From assembly GCF_916700565.1 (NCBI RefSeq), contig NZ_CAKAKO010000006.1, positions 682,001-746,000 on the forward strand: a DNA stretch of 64,000 nt, given 5' to 3'. This DNA comes from Xenophilus sp. Marseille-Q4582. GTDB lineage: Bacteria; Pseudomonadota; Gammaproteobacteria; Burkholderiales; Burkholderiaceae_C. Made by a program: the position numbers and the translations under genes. A model generated the notes under the pieces. That model saw only the letters and a list, made by a program, of their open reading frames with translations, did no database searches and was not told the DNA's origin. Below are positions 16,115 through 26,149 of the stretch, piece after piece. Each line of letters begins with the position of its first letter. Position 1 is the stretch's first letter.

Positions 16115-17890
16115 ATGTCCGCCCCCACGACCGCCAAGGGCTCGCCACGCTCGCTCTCGGGCCTGGCGCCCTTCCTCCGGCCTTACCGGCTCCAGATCGC
16201 CCTGGCCGGCCTCTTCCTGGTGATGGCTGCCGTCACCACGCTGGTGTTTCCGCTGGCCCTGCGCAACCTCATCGACGGTGGCCTGCTGCCCGCCGACCGC
16301 GGCCAGCAGGCGCTGGCGCTGCGGGACCATTTCTTCGCCCTCTTCGGCGTGGCGGTGGCCCTGGGCTTCTTCTCGGCCGCCCGCTTCTTCACCGTGAGCT
16401 GGCTGGGCGAGCGCGTGACGGCCGACCTGCGCAACGCCGTCTACAGCCGGGTGCTGCGCCAGAGCCCAGCCTTCTTCGAGACCACCCAGACCGGCGAGGT
16501 GCTGTCGCGGCTGACTTCCGACACCACGCTGGTGCAGACGGTGGTCGGCTCCTCGCTGAGCATGGGCCTGCGCAACGCCGTGATGGGCGTGGGCGCGCTG
16601 GCCATGCTGGTCTGGAGCAATCCGTACGTGATGCTGCAGGTGTTCGTGATGCTTTTGCTGGTGGTGCTGCCCAGCATGTGGTTCGGCCGGCGCGTGCGCC
16701 GCCTGTCGCGCGCCAGCCAGGACCGCGTGGCCGATGCCAGCGCCATCGCGGCCGAGGTGCTGAACGCCATTCCCGTGGTCCAGAGCTACAGCGGCGAGGC
16801 GCGCGAAGCGGCGCGCTTCTCGGCCTCCACGCAGGCCGCCTTCGGCACTGCCGTGCGCCGCGCCAAGGCGCGCGCCGTGCTGGTCGCCTTCATCATCATC
16901 GCCACCTCGGCCGCGCTGCTGTGGGGCCTGTACGAAGGCACGCAGGCCGTGATGCGCGGCAGCATCACGCCCGGCCACCTGGGCCAGACCGTGGTCTACG
17001 TGATCATCCTGGCCAGCGCCCTGGCCGTGCTGGGCGAGGTCTACGGCGACCTGCTGCGCGCCGCCGGCGCCACCGAGCGGCTGATGGAGCTGCTGCATGC
17101 GCGCGCCGACATCGTGTCACCCGCCCGGCCGCGCACGGCGCCACTGCCCGCCGGCGGCAGCACCGTGCGCATCGAGGGGCTGCGCTTCCACTACCCGTCG
17201 CGGCCGGACACGCCGGCGCTGCGGGACTTCGATCTGCAGGTGTCCCCGGGCGAAACGGTGGCACTGGTCGGCTCCAGCGGCGCCGGCAAGACCACCGTGT
17301 TCCAGCTGCTGCTGCGCTACTACGACCCGCAGCAGGGCCGCATCGAGCTCGACGGCGTGCCGCTGGCCGACTGGCCGCTGGAGGCGCTGCGCGACCGCAT
17401 CGGCCTGGTGCCGCAGGACGCCGTGATCTTCTCGGCCAGCGCGCTGGAGAACATCCGCTACGGCCGCCCCGGCGCCAGCGACGACGAGGTGCGCGCAGCC
17501 GCACGCGCTGCCCATGCCGACACCTTCATCGAAGCCCTGCCCGAAGGCTATGCCACCTTTCTCGGCGAGCGCGGCGTGCGCCTGTCCGGCGGCCAGCGCC
17601 AGCGCATCGCGATCGCGCGGGCGATGCTCAAGAACGCGCCCCTGCTGCTGCTGGACGAAGCCACCAGCGCGCTGGACGCCGAGAGCGAGCGCATGGTGCA
17701 GGCCGCGCTGGAATCGGCCATGCAGGGCCGCACCACGCTGGTCATCGCGCACCGGCTGGCCACGGTGCAGAAGGCCGACCGCATCGTGGTGCTGGACCAT
17801 GGCGGCATCGTGGAACAGGGCACGCACGCGCAGCTGCTGGCGCAGGGCGGCGTCTATGCGCGCCTGGCCGCGCTGCAATTCGCGGCCTGA
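16115..17890 (+). CDS. MsbA-like ABC exporter (fused permease and ATPase)
   Basis: 591-residue half-transporter. The N-terminal six-helix ABC membrane domain covers about residues 20-310, with the conserved TGEVLSRLTSDTTLVQTVVG loop. The ATPase domain follows, with P-loop GSSGAGKTT, signature LSGGQRQRIAIARAM, Walker B LLLLDEATSALD and switch histidine IAHRLATVQ. It works as a homodimer in the inner membrane and exports lipid-linked or hydrophobic substrates; the substrate is not determined by sequence. I chose ATG 16115 (MSAPTTAKGSPRSLSGLAPF) rather than the upstream frame opening because the TAGAAT element precedes it. It is transcribed alone and convergent with the DUF1178 gene. Confidence 0.9.
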   Translation: MSAPTTAKGSPRSLSGLAPFLRPYRLQIALAGLFLVMAAVTTLVFPLALRNLIDGGLLPADRGQQALALRDHFFALFGVAVALGFFSAARFFTVSWLGERVTADLRNAVYSRVLRQSPAFFETTQTGEVLSRLTSDTTLVQTVVGSSLSMGLRNAVMGVGALAMLVWSNPYVMLQVFVMLLLVVLPSMWFGRRVRRLSRASQDRVADASAIAAEVLNAIPVVQSYSGEAREAARFSASTQAAFGTAVRRAKARAVLVAFIIIATSAALLWGLYEGTQAVMRGSITPGHLGQTVVYVIILASALAVLGEVYGDLLRAAGATERLMELLHARADIVSPARPRTAPLPAGGSTVRIEGLRFHYPSRPDTPALRDFDLQVSPGETVALVGSSGAGKTTVFQLLLRYYDPQQGRIELDGVPLADWPLEALRDRIGLVPQDAVIFSASALENIRYGRPGASDDEVRAAARAAHADTFIEALPEGYATFLGERGVRLSGGQRQRIAIARAMLKNAPLLLLDEATSALDAESERMVQAALESAMQGRTTLVIAHRLATVQKADRIVVLDHGGIVEQGTHAQLLAQGGVYARLAALQFAA

Positions 17891-17959
17891 GCACGCGAGC
17901 GAAAGAGCGCCGCGGCCGGCGTGCCGCGATGCCTTCGCGCGGGCTCGGCCGCGCGCGCC

Positions 17960-18400
17960 CTACTGCAGCGGCTCCTTGAGCGCGTCGGGCAACAACAGGG
18001 GCAGGACTTCGATGCCTTCGTCGAGCAGCGCTTCGGTCTGCTCGCGCGTGGCCCGGCCGCGGATGCCGCGCTCGGCCACCTCGCCGTAGTGCATGCGGCG
18101 GGCTTCTTCGGCGAAGCGCTCGCCCACGTCTTCGGTGTTCGCAAGCACCTCGCGCATCGCGCGCATCCAGCGGGCGGCGGGCGTGTCGGGAGCGGCGTGG
18201 GCCACCGGCGCCGCGGCGGCCGGCTCCCGGCCCGCGCCCAGGTTGAGGCGGGGCGCGCTCAGGCCCTTGACGATGGCCTTGTCGCCGCAGATCGGGCATT
18301 CGATCAGCGCCCGCTCGCGCTGGGCGTCGAAGTCTTCCTCCGAGCCGAACCAGCCTTCGAAGCCGTGGCCCTGGGTGCAGCGGAGATTGAGGACTTTCAT
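17960..18400 (-). CDS. DUF1178 family protein
   Basis: 146-residue protein of the DUF1178 family, function unknown. It starts MKVLNLRCTQGHGFEGWF and carries a CPIC pair about 30 residues in, which with the first Cys/His pair may form a small zinc ribbon. The centre is disordered (Ala/Pro-rich), and the conserved end reads AEERGIRG-like (AERGIRGRATREQ...GIEVLPLLLPD). It is the last gene of the nuo-distal group, 11 bp after the NUDIX gene. This placement after nuoN is common in betaproteobacteria and may only reflect co-transcription. Confidence 0.85.
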   Translation of the reverse strand: MKVLNLRCTQGHGFEGWFGSEEDFDAQRERALIECPICGDKAIVKGLSAPRLNLGAGREPAAAAPVAHAAPDTPAARWMRAMREVLANTEDVGERFAEEARRMHYGEVAERGIRGRATREQTEALLDEGIEVLPLLLPDALKEPLQ

Positions 18401-18411
18401 GGTGGCCCGAA

Positions 18412-19005
18412 TTATCGGCCGGCCGCCTCCGCCGCCACCGGGCGCCAGGGCAAAGCCCAGCCACCGGCGATGGCGTTCTGCAGCCAAAGCGCACAGCTCA
18501 GCGTCTTGGCATCGGTCACGGTGCCGTCGCGGCACCAGTCCAGCAGCTGCTGCGGCTCGGCGCTGAACACGTCGAGGAACTCGCCCGCGTCGAGCTTGCG
18601 CTCGCCGGCCTCCAGGCCGCGCGCGAAATAGATGTGGATGACCTCGGTGGAATAGGCCACGGCCAGGTGCATGCGCCCGGCATAGGCCCATTCGCGGGCC
18701 CGGTAGCCGGTCTCCTCGATCAGCTCGCGCTGCCCGCAGACGAAAGGGTCCTCGCCCGCATCCAGCTTGCCGGCCGGGAACTCGACCATCACCTGCCCCA
18801 CCGGATAGCGGTACTGGCGCTCCAGCACCACGCGGCCGTCGTCCAGCAGCGGGATGACAACCACCGCCCCTGGATGCACCACGTACTCGCGCGTGGAGAC
18901 CGAGCCGTCGGGCAGGCGGACCTCGTCGCGCCGCGCATGCAGGAAGCGGCCCTCGAACAGCAGTTCGGAACGCTGCGCCTGCTCCTTCAGGTGGGAGTGA
19001 TCCAT
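18412..19005 (-). CDS. NUDIX hydrolase, ADP-ribose pyrophosphatase-like
   Basis: 197-residue enzyme with a complete Nudix box (G-x5-E-x7-REL-x-EE-x-GY; GKLDAGEDPFVCGQRELIEE and TGY) at about residues 76-98. Preceding VVVIPLLDDGRVVLERQYRY and following YFARGL segments match ADP-ribose pyrophosphatases (NudF type), which hydrolyse ADP-ribose to AMP and ribose-5-phosphate using Mg2+. It lies downstream of the NADH dehydrogenase operon, which may link it to nicotinamide nucleotide turnover, but this is inference. No signal peptide is visible. Confidence 0.9.
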   Translation of the reverse strand: MDHSHLKEQAQRSELLFEGRFLHARRDEVRLPDGSVSTREYVVHPGAVVVIPLLDDGRVVLERQYRYPVGQVMVEFPAGKLDAGEDPFVCGQRELIEETGYRAREWAYAGRMHLAVAYSTEVIHIYFARGLEAGERKLDAGEFLDVFSAEPQQLLDWCRDGTVTDAKTLSCALWLQNAIAGGWALPWRPVAAEAAGR

Positions 19006-19047
19006 GCGGTGTGTCTCCTGGCGCCGCCGCGCAGGCTGGCGCGGGGG

Positions 19048-19383
19048 TCAGACGGGTGCGCCGCGCCGGTCGCGGTGCTTGACGAGGTAGCGCCAGGTGA
19101 AGCCCGGGAAGGCCAGCACCAAGAAGAGCGAGGCCGTGACGGCGTAGAACTCCCAGCCCTGCGGCGCCACCTGGCCCAGGCGGCGCTCGAAGAGCCAGCC
19201 GACGCCCAGCGCCAGAGCGTAGAAGATGGCCAGTTCCAGAACGCGCCAGGCCAGCGACTTCACGCCGCCGGCCAGGCCGATCACGCCCAGCAGGCGTTCG
19301 TTGAGAAAAGGCAGGTTGGCGGCCAGCGCGGTGACGACGAGCACCAGCCAGGTCGAAGCCCCCTGCGACAGGCCGCCGCTCAC
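19048..19383 (-). CDS. DUF2818 small membrane protein
   Basis: 111-residue protein with about three hydrophobic segments: WLVLVVTALAANLPFLNERL, then ELAIFYALALGVGWLFERRL and FYAVTASLFLVLAFPGFTWRY. This matches the DUF2818 family, which in betaproteobacteria is regularly found just after nuoN. Function is unknown; the conserved position suggests a link to complex I assembly or simple co-transcription. It follows nuoN by 87 bp. Confidence 0.85.
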   Translation of the reverse strand: MSGGLSQGASTWLVLVVTALAANLPFLNERLLGVIGLAGGVKSLAWRVLELAIFYALALGVGWLFERRLGQVAPQGWEFYAVTASLFLVLAFPGFTWRYLVKHRDRRGAPV

Positions 19384-19470
19384 GCTGCCGCCCTCCCCCG
19401 CGCCGCGCGCCGCAGGCGCAGGGGCGACGCGAGAAACGGGCGGGCCGCCGCGCTCATCGCCGGATCAGGC

Positions 19471-20958
19471 TCAGCTGCCCAGCGTGGCCACGATGGCCTG
19501 CGCGCACAGCGCCATCAGGCCGCCGGGCAGCACGCCCAGGATCAGGATCAGCGCGCCATTGACGGTGAGCACCGCGCGCACGTCGAAGGGCGCGGAGACC
19601 GTGGTGGCCGTCAGCGGCTTGTCGAAGTACATGACCTTGATCACGCGCAGGTAGTAGAAGGCTCCCACCAGCGACATGACGACCGCGAACACGGCCAGGC
19701 CGATGTGCAGCGGGTGGCCCGAGGCCACCAGGGCCTGCAGCACCGCCAGCTTGGCATGGAAGCCCACCAGCGGCGGCAAGCCGGCCAGCGAGAACATGGT
19801 CACGGCCATCACGCCGGCATACAGCGGGCTGCGCTGGTTCAGGCCGGCCAGGTCGGCGATCTCCTCGCTCTCGAAGCCTTCGCGCGCCAGCAGCAGGATG
19901 ATGCCGAAGCTGGCCAGCGTGGTGAGCACGTAGGTCACGACGTAGAACATGGCCGCGCTGTAGGCGAACTGCGCGTTCAGGCTGCTGCCGTTGACCACGC
20001 CGGCCACGAAGGCCAGCAGCACGAAGCCCATCTGCGCGATGGTCGAGTACGCCAGCATGCGCTTGAGGTTGCTCTGCGCGATGGCAGCCAGGTTGCCCAC
20101 CAGCAGCGACATCACGGCCAGCACGCCCAGCATCTGCTGCCAGTCGAAAGCCAGCGGCATCAGGCCTTCCACCAGCAGGCGGATCACGATCGCGAAGGCG
20201 GCCAGCTTGGGCGCGCCGCCGATCATCAGCGTCACGGCCGAGGGAGCACCGTGGTACACGTCGGGCACCCACATGTGGAAGGGCGCGGCGCCCAGCTTGA
20301 AAGCCAGGCCGGCGACGATGAACACCAGGCCGAAGACCAGCACCTGGTGCTGCACCTGGCCCGAAGCCACGGCCTTGAACACCTCGTCGATGTCCAGCGA
20401 ACCGGTGGCGCCGTACATCATGGACATGCCGTAGAGCAGGAAGCCGCTGGCCATCGCGCCGAGCACGAAGTACTTCATGGCGGCTTCGCTGGCCACCGCG
20501 TTGTCGCGGCGCAGCGCCACCATGGCGTAGCCCGACAGCGTGAGCAGTTCCAGGCCCAGGTAGATCATCAGGAAGTGGCCGCCCGAGATCATCACGAACA
20601 TGCCCAGCAGCGAGAACATGCCCAGCGTGAACAGCTCGCCGCCGCGCAGCATGCCGCGGTCACCGGCATAGGGGCGGCCGTAGACCAGGGTCACCATCAG
20701 TGCCACGGTGGAGAAGCACTTGAGCCAGTTGCCCATCGGGTCGCTGACCACGAGGCCGCCGAAGCCTTCGATCTTCTGGCCGCCCACGGCCTGCATGCCG
20801 GTGAGCACGGCCACGCCGAGCAGCGTCAGCAGCGTCAGGACATAGGTGCGGGTGCGGCGCGGGCTGCGGTCGGACAGGTCGACCAGCGTGATGACGCAGG
20901 CCATCACGAGCAGCACGAGTTCGGGGTAAATCGCGACCCAGCTGAGTTTGTCAATCAT
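19471..20958 (-). CDS. nuoN: NADH-quinone oxidoreductase subunit N
   Basis: 495-residue antiporter-like membrane subunit of complex I, at the far end of the operon. It shows the Proton_antipo_M core with [23 protein letters not shown] (the discontinuous helix Lys/Glu region) and [19 protein letters not shown], the standard NuoN motif. It carries one of the presumed proton channels of the membrane arm. Length is normal. The gap to nuoM is 36 bp. Confidence 0.96.
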   Translation of the reverse strand: MIDKLSWVAIYPELVLLVMACVITLVDLSDRSPRRTRTYVLTLLTLLGVAVLTGMQAVGGQKIEGFGGLVVSDPMGNWLKCFSTVALMVTLVYGRPYAGDRGMLRGGELFTLGMFSLLGMFVMISGGHFLMIYLGLELLTLSGYAMVALRRDNAVASEAAMKYFVLGAMASGFLLYGMSMMYGATGSLDIDEVFKAVASGQVQHQVLVFGLVFIVAGLAFKLGAAPFHMWVPDVYHGAPSAVTLMIGGAPKLAAFAIVIRLLVEGLMPLAFDWQQMLGVLAVMSLLVGNLAAIAQSNLKRMLAYSTIAQMGFVLLAFVAGVVNGSSLNAQFAYSAAMFYVVTYVLTTLASFGIILLLAREGFESEEIADLAGLNQRSPLYAGVMAVTMFSLAGLPPLVGFHAKLAVLQALVASGHPLHIGLAVFAVVMSLVGAFYYLRVIKVMYFDKPLTATTVSAPFDVRAVLTVNGALILILGVLPGGLMALCAQAIVATLGS

Positions 20959-20994
20959 CTTCTCGTTCTCTCAGAACTTGTGCGTCGCGCGTTC

Positions 20995-22470
20995 TCAGGG
21001 CAGCTTGGACGCCGCGACGTGGCGCAGCAGCTCGGCCACGGAGGTGTCCATCACGTCGGTGAAGGGCTTGGGGAACAGGCCCATGAAGAGCACGGCGACG
21101 GCCAGCAGCGCCAGCATCAGGAACTCGCGGCCGTTGATGTCCGTGAGTTCTTCCACGTGCTTGTTGCCGACCGGGCCCAGGTACACGCGCTTGTACATCC
21201 ACAGCGTGTAGGCGGCGCCGAAGATCAGCGCGGTGGCCGCGGCCAGGCCGATCCAGAAGTTGGCCTTCACGGCCCCCAGGATCACCATCCACTCGCCCAC
21301 GAAGCCAGCGGTGGCGGGCAGGCCGCAGTTGGCCATGGCGAACAGCAGCGCAAAGGCGGCGAACTTGGGCATGGTGTTCACCACGCCGCCGTAGTCGGCG
21401 ATCTGGCGCGAATGCACGCGGTCGTACAGCACGCCGATGCACAGGAACATGGCGCCCGAGACGAAGCCGTGGGCGATCATCTGCACGATGCCGCCGGCCA
21501 CGCCGAGGTCGTTGAAGATGAAGAAGCCCAGCGTCACGAAGCCCATGTGCGCCACCGAGGAGTACGCCACCAGCTTCTTCATGTCCTGCTGCACCAGCGC
21601 CACCAGGCCCACGTAGATCACGGCGACCAGCGACAGCGCGATCATCAGCCAGGCCCATTCGCGCGAGGCATCGGGGGCGATGGGCATGGAAAAGCGCAGG
21701 AAGCCGTAGGCGCCCAGCTTCAGCATGATGGCGGCCAGCACGGCGGAGCCGCCGGTGGGCGCCTCCACGTGCACGTCGGGCAGCCAGGTGTGGACCGGGA
21801 ACATCGGCACCTTCACGGCGAAGGCCGCGAAGAAGGCGAAGAACAGCAGCGTCTGCGGCTGGGCCGCCAGCGGCAGCTTGTGCCAGGTCTGGATGTCGAA
21901 GCTGCCGCCCGAGGCGTGGTACAGGTAGATCAGCGCCACCAGCATCAGCAGCGAGCCGAGCAGCGTGTACAGGAAGAACTTGAAGGCGGCGTAGATCTTG
22001 TTCGGACCGCCCCAGATGCCGATGATCAGGTACATCGGGATCAGCGTGGCTTCGAAGAAGACGTAGAACAGGATGCCGTCGAGCGCGGAAAACACGCCGA
22101 TCATCAGACCCGACAGGATCAGGAACGCGCCCATGTACTGGTTCACGCGCTCGGTGATCACTTCCCAGCCCGCGATCACGACGATCACGGTGATGAAGGC
22201 CGTCAGCAGCACGAACCACATCGACAGGCCATCCACGCCCAGGTGGTAGTGGATGTTGAAACGCTCGATCCAGACGCTCTTCTCGACGAACTGCATCTGC
22301 GCCGTGCCCAGCGCGAAACGCGTGTACACGGGAATCGTCGCGATGAAGCTCGCGATGGCGCCGACGAGCGCCATCCAGCGCACCGCACGCGCCTGCGAAT
22401 CACGACCAAAGAACAGCAGCAGGGCGCCGACGGCGATCGGCAACCAGATGGCAAGGCTCAGCAGACCCAT
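20995..22470 (-). CDS. nuoM: NADH-quinone oxidoreductase subunit M
   Basis: 491-residue antiporter-like subunit with FFAAFAVKVPMFPVHTWLPD and VHVEAPTGGSAVLAAIMLKL, the conserved proton-channel motif, and about 14 transmembrane segments. It belongs to the distal proton-pumping module with NuoL and NuoN. It starts MGLLSLAIWLPI and lies 27 bp after nuoL. Confidence 0.96.
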   Translation of the reverse strand: MGLLSLAIWLPIAVGALLLFFGRDSQARAVRWMALVGAIASFIATIPVYTRFALGTAQMQFVEKSVWIERFNIHYHLGVDGLSMWFVLLTAFITVIVVIAGWEVITERVNQYMGAFLILSGLMIGVFSALDGILFYVFFEATLIPMYLIIGIWGGPNKIYAAFKFFLYTLLGSLLMLVALIYLYHASGGSFDIQTWHKLPLAAQPQTLLFFAFFAAFAVKVPMFPVHTWLPDVHVEAPTGGSAVLAAIMLKLGAYGFLRFSMPIAPDASREWAWLMIALSLVAVIYVGLVALVQQDMKKLVAYSSVAHMGFVTLGFFIFNDLGVAGGIVQMIAHGFVSGAMFLCIGVLYDRVHSRQIADYGGVVNTMPKFAAFALLFAMANCGLPATAGFVGEWMVILGAVKANFWIGLAAATALIFGAAYTLWMYKRVYLGPVGNKHVEELTDINGREFLMLALLAVAVLFMGLFPKPFTDVMDTSVAELLRHVAASKLP

Positions 22471-22497
22471 TTTTGTTGTGCTCCAGCGCGGCTGCTC

Positions 22498-24534
22498 TCA
22501 GCGGTTGAACCAGACGAAGTACGTCATGAGCAGGAAGATGCCCAGCAGCATCGCCAGCGCGTAGTGATAGATGAAACCCGACTGCAGCCAGCGCACGACA
22601 CCGGAGATGCGGCCGATCAGCTTCCACGAGCCATTGACCACGGCGCCGTCGATGAGGGCCTGGTCACCGCCCTTCCACAGGCCGGTGCCCAGCGCGCGCG
22701 CGCCACGGGCCACGATGTTCTCGTTGATCCAGTCGAGGTAGTACTTGTTCTCGAGCAGGTTGAAGATCGGCATGCAGGCGCGCTTGATGGCGGCCGGCAG
22801 TGCCGGATTCACCATGTACATGTACCAGGAGGCCACCACGCCGGCCAGCGCCAGGTACAGCGGTGCCGTGTAGAAGGAATGCAGCGCCATCGCCACCGGG
22901 CCGTGGATCATCTCGGCCAGCTCGGCCATGGCCGGGTGCTTGGCCGCGTCGACGAAGATCGCGTCCTTGAAGAAGTCGCCAAACAGCATCGGCATCATCG
23001 TCACGAAGCCGATCAGCACCGAGGGCACGACCAGCAGCACCAGCGGCACGGTCACGACCCAGGGCGACTCGTGCGGCTTGTGATCGCCGTGGCCGTGGTG
23101 ACCGTGGTCGTCGTGCGCAGCGTGGTCGTCATGGTGCGCGTCCGGGTTCTGGTCGTAGCGTTCCTTGCCATGGAAGACCAGGAAGTACAGGCGGAACGAG
23201 TAGAAGGCGGTGACGAACACCCCGGCCAGCACGGCGAAGGAAGCGAAGCCGGCGGCCGGCAGGTGGCTCGCGTGCACGGCCTCGATGATCGCGTCCTTCG
23301 AGTAGAAGCCCGAGAACAGCGGCGTGCCGATCAGCGCCAGGTTGGCCAACAGGAAGGTGATCCAGGTGATCGGCATGTACTTGCGCACGTTGCCCATCCA
23401 GCGGATGTCCTGGTTGTGGTGCATGCCCATGATGACCGAGCCGGCGCCAAGGAACAGCAGCGCCTTGAAGAAGGCGTGCGTCATCAGGTGGAACACCGCG
23501 ACGGAGTAGGCCGAGGCGCCCAGCGCCACCGTCATGTAGCCGAGCTGCGACAGCGTGGAATAGGCCACCACGCGCTTGATGTCGTTCTGGATGATGCCCA
23601 GGAAGCCCATGAACAGGGCCGTGATGGCGCCGATGACGAGGATGAAGTTCAGGGCCGTGTCCGAGAGCTCGAACAGCGGCGACATGCGCGCCACCATGAA
23701 GATGCCGGCCGTCACCATGGTGGCCGCGTGGATCAGCGCCGAAATCGGGGTCGGGCCTTCCATCGAGTCGGGCAGCCACACGTGCAGCGGGAACTGCGCC
23801 GACTTGCCCATCGCACCGATGAACAGGCAGATGCAGATCACGGTGATCAGCATCCAGTCGGTGCCGGGGAAGCCGATGCCGGCCAGCTCGTTCGCCTTGG
23901 CGAAGGTCTCCGTGTAGTTCAGCGTGCCGGCGTAGGCGGCGATCAGGCCGATGCCCAGGATGAAGCCGAAGTCGCCCACACGGTTGACCAGGAAGGCCTT
24001 CATGTTCGCGAAGATGGCCGTCGGTTTGTTGTACCAGAAGCCGATCAGCAGGTACGACACCAGGCCCACCGCTTCCCAGCCGAAGAACAGCTGCAGCATG
24101 TTGTTGCTCATCACGAGCATCAGCATGGAGAAGGTGAACAGCGAGATGTAGGCGAAGAAGCGGTTGTAGCCCGCGTCCTCTTCCATGTAGCCGATGGTGT
24201 AGATGTGCACCATCAGCGACACGAAGGTCACGACGCACATCATCATGGCGGTGAGGCCGTCGACCATGAAGCCAACTTCCATCTTCAGGCCGCCCACCAC
24301 CATCCATTCATAGAGGGTCTCGTTGAAGCGTGCGCCGTCGAGGGCCACGCTCTTGAGCGTCATGGCGGAGATGACGAAGGCGATCAGCACGCCCAGGATG
24401 GTGAGCGTGTGCGAGGCGGCGCGCCCGATGCGGTTGCCGCCGAACTTCGTGCCCAGGATGCCGGCCAGGGCCGAACCGACCAGGGGCGCCAGCGGAACCG
24501 CCAGCAGCGTGGATGCGGAAAGAGTGGTGCTCAT
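22498..24534 (-). CDS. nuoL: NADH-quinone oxidoreductase subunit L
   Basis: 678-residue largest antiporter-like subunit, with the core motifs GKSAQFPLHVWLPDSMEGPT and AATMVTAGIFMVARMSPLF and a long C-terminal amphipathic helix region that braces the membrane arm. A His/Asp-rich insert (DAHHDDHAAHDDHGHHGHGD, around residues 455-475) lies in a loop before the last helices; this is longer than in E. coli NuoL. It may bind metal ions or only be a flexible loop. It follows nuoK by about 90 bp. Confidence 0.96.
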   Translation of the reverse strand: MSTTLSASTLLAVPLAPLVGSALAGILGTKFGGNRIGRAASHTLTILGVLIAFVISAMTLKSVALDGARFNETLYEWMVVGGLKMEVGFMVDGLTAMMMCVVTFVSLMVHIYTIGYMEEDAGYNRFFAYISLFTFSMLMLVMSNNMLQLFFGWEAVGLVSYLLIGFWYNKPTAIFANMKAFLVNRVGDFGFILGIGLIAAYAGTLNYTETFAKANELAGIGFPGTDWMLITVICICLFIGAMGKSAQFPLHVWLPDSMEGPTPISALIHAATMVTAGIFMVARMSPLFELSDTALNFILVIGAITALFMGFLGIIQNDIKRVVAYSTLSQLGYMTVALGASAYSVAVFHLMTHAFFKALLFLGAGSVIMGMHHNQDIRWMGNVRKYMPITWITFLLANLALIGTPLFSGFYSKDAIIEAVHASHLPAAGFASFAVLAGVFVTAFYSFRLYFLVFHGKERYDQNPDAHHDDHAAHDDHGHHGHGDHKPHESPWVVTVPLVLLVVPSVLIGFVTMMPMLFGDFFKDAIFVDAAKHPAMAELAEMIHGPVAMALHSFYTAPLYLALAGVVASWYMYMVNPALPAAIKRACMPIFNLLENKYYLDWINENIVARGARALGTGLWKGGDQALIDGAVVNGSWKLIGRISGVVRWLQSGFIYHYALAMLLGIFLLMTYFVWFNR

Positions 24535-24624
24535 GCTGTTGTCCGGACCCTGCCGGCGGCGCCTTCGGAAGGGCTCTTGCGAGCCGCTGCCCCGAGGCGG
24601 CGCGGTGCAGGGAAATTCATCGTG

Positions 24625-24933
24625 TTAACCCTTCAGCGCGTCCAGTTCGTCCACGTTGATGGTCGAGCGGTTGCGGAACAACAACACCAGCAGCGCCAGG
24701 CCGATGGCCGACTCGGCGGCCGCCACGGTGAGGATGAAGAACACGAAGATCTGGCCGTGCATGTCGCCCAGGTAGTGGGAGAAGGCCACGAAGTTCATGT
24801 TGACGGCCAGCAGCATGAGCTCGACGCACATGAGCAGCACGATCAGGTTCTTGCGGTTCAGGAAGATCCCGATCACCGCGAGGGCGAACAGCATCGCCCC
24901 CAGCGACAGGTAATGGCCCAGCGTGAGCGTCAT
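24625..24933 (-). CDS. nuoK: NADH-quinone oxidoreductase subunit K
   Basis: 102-residue three-helix membrane subunit. The two conserved buried glutamates lie in the [16 protein letters not shown] and [14 protein letters not shown] segments, as in MrpC/NuoK proteins. The ATG overlaps the nuoJ stop (ATGA). I chose this start because it gives the canonical [20 protein letters not shown]; a longer reading frame in the same phase extends far upstream but is antisense-type noise over nuoJ. Confidence 0.96.
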   Translation of the reverse strand: MTLTLGHYLSLGAMLFALAVIGIFLNRKNLIVLLMCVELMLLAVNMNFVAFSHYLGDMHGQIFVFFILTVAAAESAIGLALLVLLFRNRSTINVDELDALKG

Positions 24934-25598
24934 GGCTTCTTCTCCTCGGTCTTGCCGCCCTCTTCCACCGCCGCAGCGGGCGCCACCGGCGCCTGGGTGG
25001 CCGCCAGCTTCACGACGGCCAGACGTTCGGATGCGCGCACCCGGACCTGGTCCTTCACGTCGATGGTCTTCGTGTCCTTGCGGCGGCGCAGCGTCAGTGC
25101 GATGGCCGCGATCATGCCCACCACCAGGATCACGGCAGCGACCTGGACCGGATAGACGTACTCGGAATACAGCAGCAGGCCCAGCGCCTTGGTGTTGCCG
25201 CCCTGCGCGATGGCCGCCTGCACGGCCGCGTCGGTCGCCGCCTGGCCCTGCGAGCCGAAGCCGCCCATCAGCACCCAGGCCATTTCCAGCGCGATCACCA
25301 CGCCGATCAGCGCGGCCAGCGGGAAGTGCTTCCAGAACCCGGCGCGCAGGCTGTCCACGTTCAGGTCCAGCATCATCACGACGAAGAGGAAGAGCACCAT
25401 CACGGCGCCCAGGTACACCAGCACCAGCACGATGGCCAGGAACTCGGCGCGCAGCAGCAGCCACACGGCCGATGCCTGCGAGAACGCGAGCATCAGGTAG
25501 AGCACCGCGTGCACGGGATTGCGCGCGGTCACGACCCGGAAGGCTGCAAACAGCAGCACCACCGAGAACAGATAGAAGAAGCCGGTCTTGACGTCCAT
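24930..25598 (-). CDS. nuoJ: NADH-quinone oxidoreductase subunit J
   Basis: 222-residue membrane subunit with the five-helix NuoJ pattern, including [20 protein letters not shown] and [19 protein letters not shown]. The C-terminal 50 residues are a soluble, charged and Ala-rich tail ([20 protein letters not shown]) that exceeds the core fold, as in other betaproteobacteria. It overlaps nuoK by three bases and follows nuoI by 27 bp. Confidence 0.95.
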   Translation of the reverse strand: MDVKTGFFYLFSVVLLFAAFRVVTARNPVHAVLYLMLAFSQASAVWLLLRAEFLAIVLVLVYLGAVMVLFLFVVMMLDLNVDSLRAGFWKHFPLAALIGVVIALEMAWVLMGGFGSQGQAATDAAVQAAIAQGGNTKALGLLLYSEYVYPVQVAAVILVVGMIAAIALTLRRRKDTKTIDVKDQVRVRASERLAVVKLAATQAPVAPAAAVEEGGKTEEKKP

Positions 25599-25625
25599 GG
25601 AATTGATCTTTGAGGGCGCCGGGTC

Positions 25626-26135
25626 TCAGCGGTACTTGGCGTCGGCCGCCTTGTTGGCCGCGATTTCTTTTTCGTAGCGGTCGCCCACGGCCAGCAGCAT
25701 GTCCTTGGTGAAGTACAGGTCGCCGCGCTTTTCGCCGTGGTATTCGAGGATGTGGGTCTCGACGATGGAGTCGACCGGGCAGCTCTCCTCGCAGAAGCCG
25801 CAGAAGATGCACTTTGTGAGGTCGATGTCGTAGCGCGAGGTGCGGCGCGAACCGTCGTCACGCACCGTGGATTCGATGGTGATGGCGACGGCGGGGCACA
25901 CGGCCTCGCACAGCTTGCAGGCGATGCAGCGCTCCTCGCCGTTTTCGTAGCGGCGCAGCGCGTGCAGGCCGCGAAAGCGCGGCGACAGGGGCGTCTTCTC
26001 TTCGGGGAACTGCACCGTCACCTTGCGGCGCAGCGCATAGCGGCCCGTCAGGGCCATGCCCTTGAAGAGCTCGACGAGCATGAAGCTCTTGAGGAAATCC
26101 TTGACCGAGAAGGAGGAAGCGACAGCGGTTGTCAT
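25626..26135 (-). CDS. nuoI: NADH-quinone oxidoreductase subunit I
   Basis: 169-residue peripheral-arm subunit with two [4Fe-4S] ferredoxin motifs, [12 protein letters not shown] and [12 protein letters not shown], binding clusters N6a and N6b between NuoG and NuoB. The N-terminal helix ([20 protein letters not shown]) anchors it to the membrane arm. I chose ATG 26135 ([14 protein letters not shown]); an in-frame extension of 23 codons overlaps the end of nuoH and is unlikely. Confidence 0.96.
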   Translation of the reverse strand: MTTAVASSFSVKDFLKSFMLVELFKGMALTGRYALRRKVTVQFPEEKTPLSPRFRGLHALRRYENGEERCIACKLCEAVCPAVAITIESTVRDDGSRRTSRYDIDLTKCIFCGFCEESCPVDSIVETHILEYHGEKRGDLYFTKDMLLAVGDRYEKEIAANKAADAKYR

Positions 26136-26149
26136 CGTGGGTTCTCCGC

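Noticed and set aside
18634-25155. A very long open frame (over 2100 codons) on the plus strand opposite nuoN-nuoM-nuoL-nuoK
   Set aside because: It is an antisense shadow of the GC-rich nuo genes, with His/Gln/Arg/Asp-rich low-complexity translation, no homologous domain and no ribosome site. The same applies to other long plus-strand frames opposite pnp, nuoG and the liv genes.
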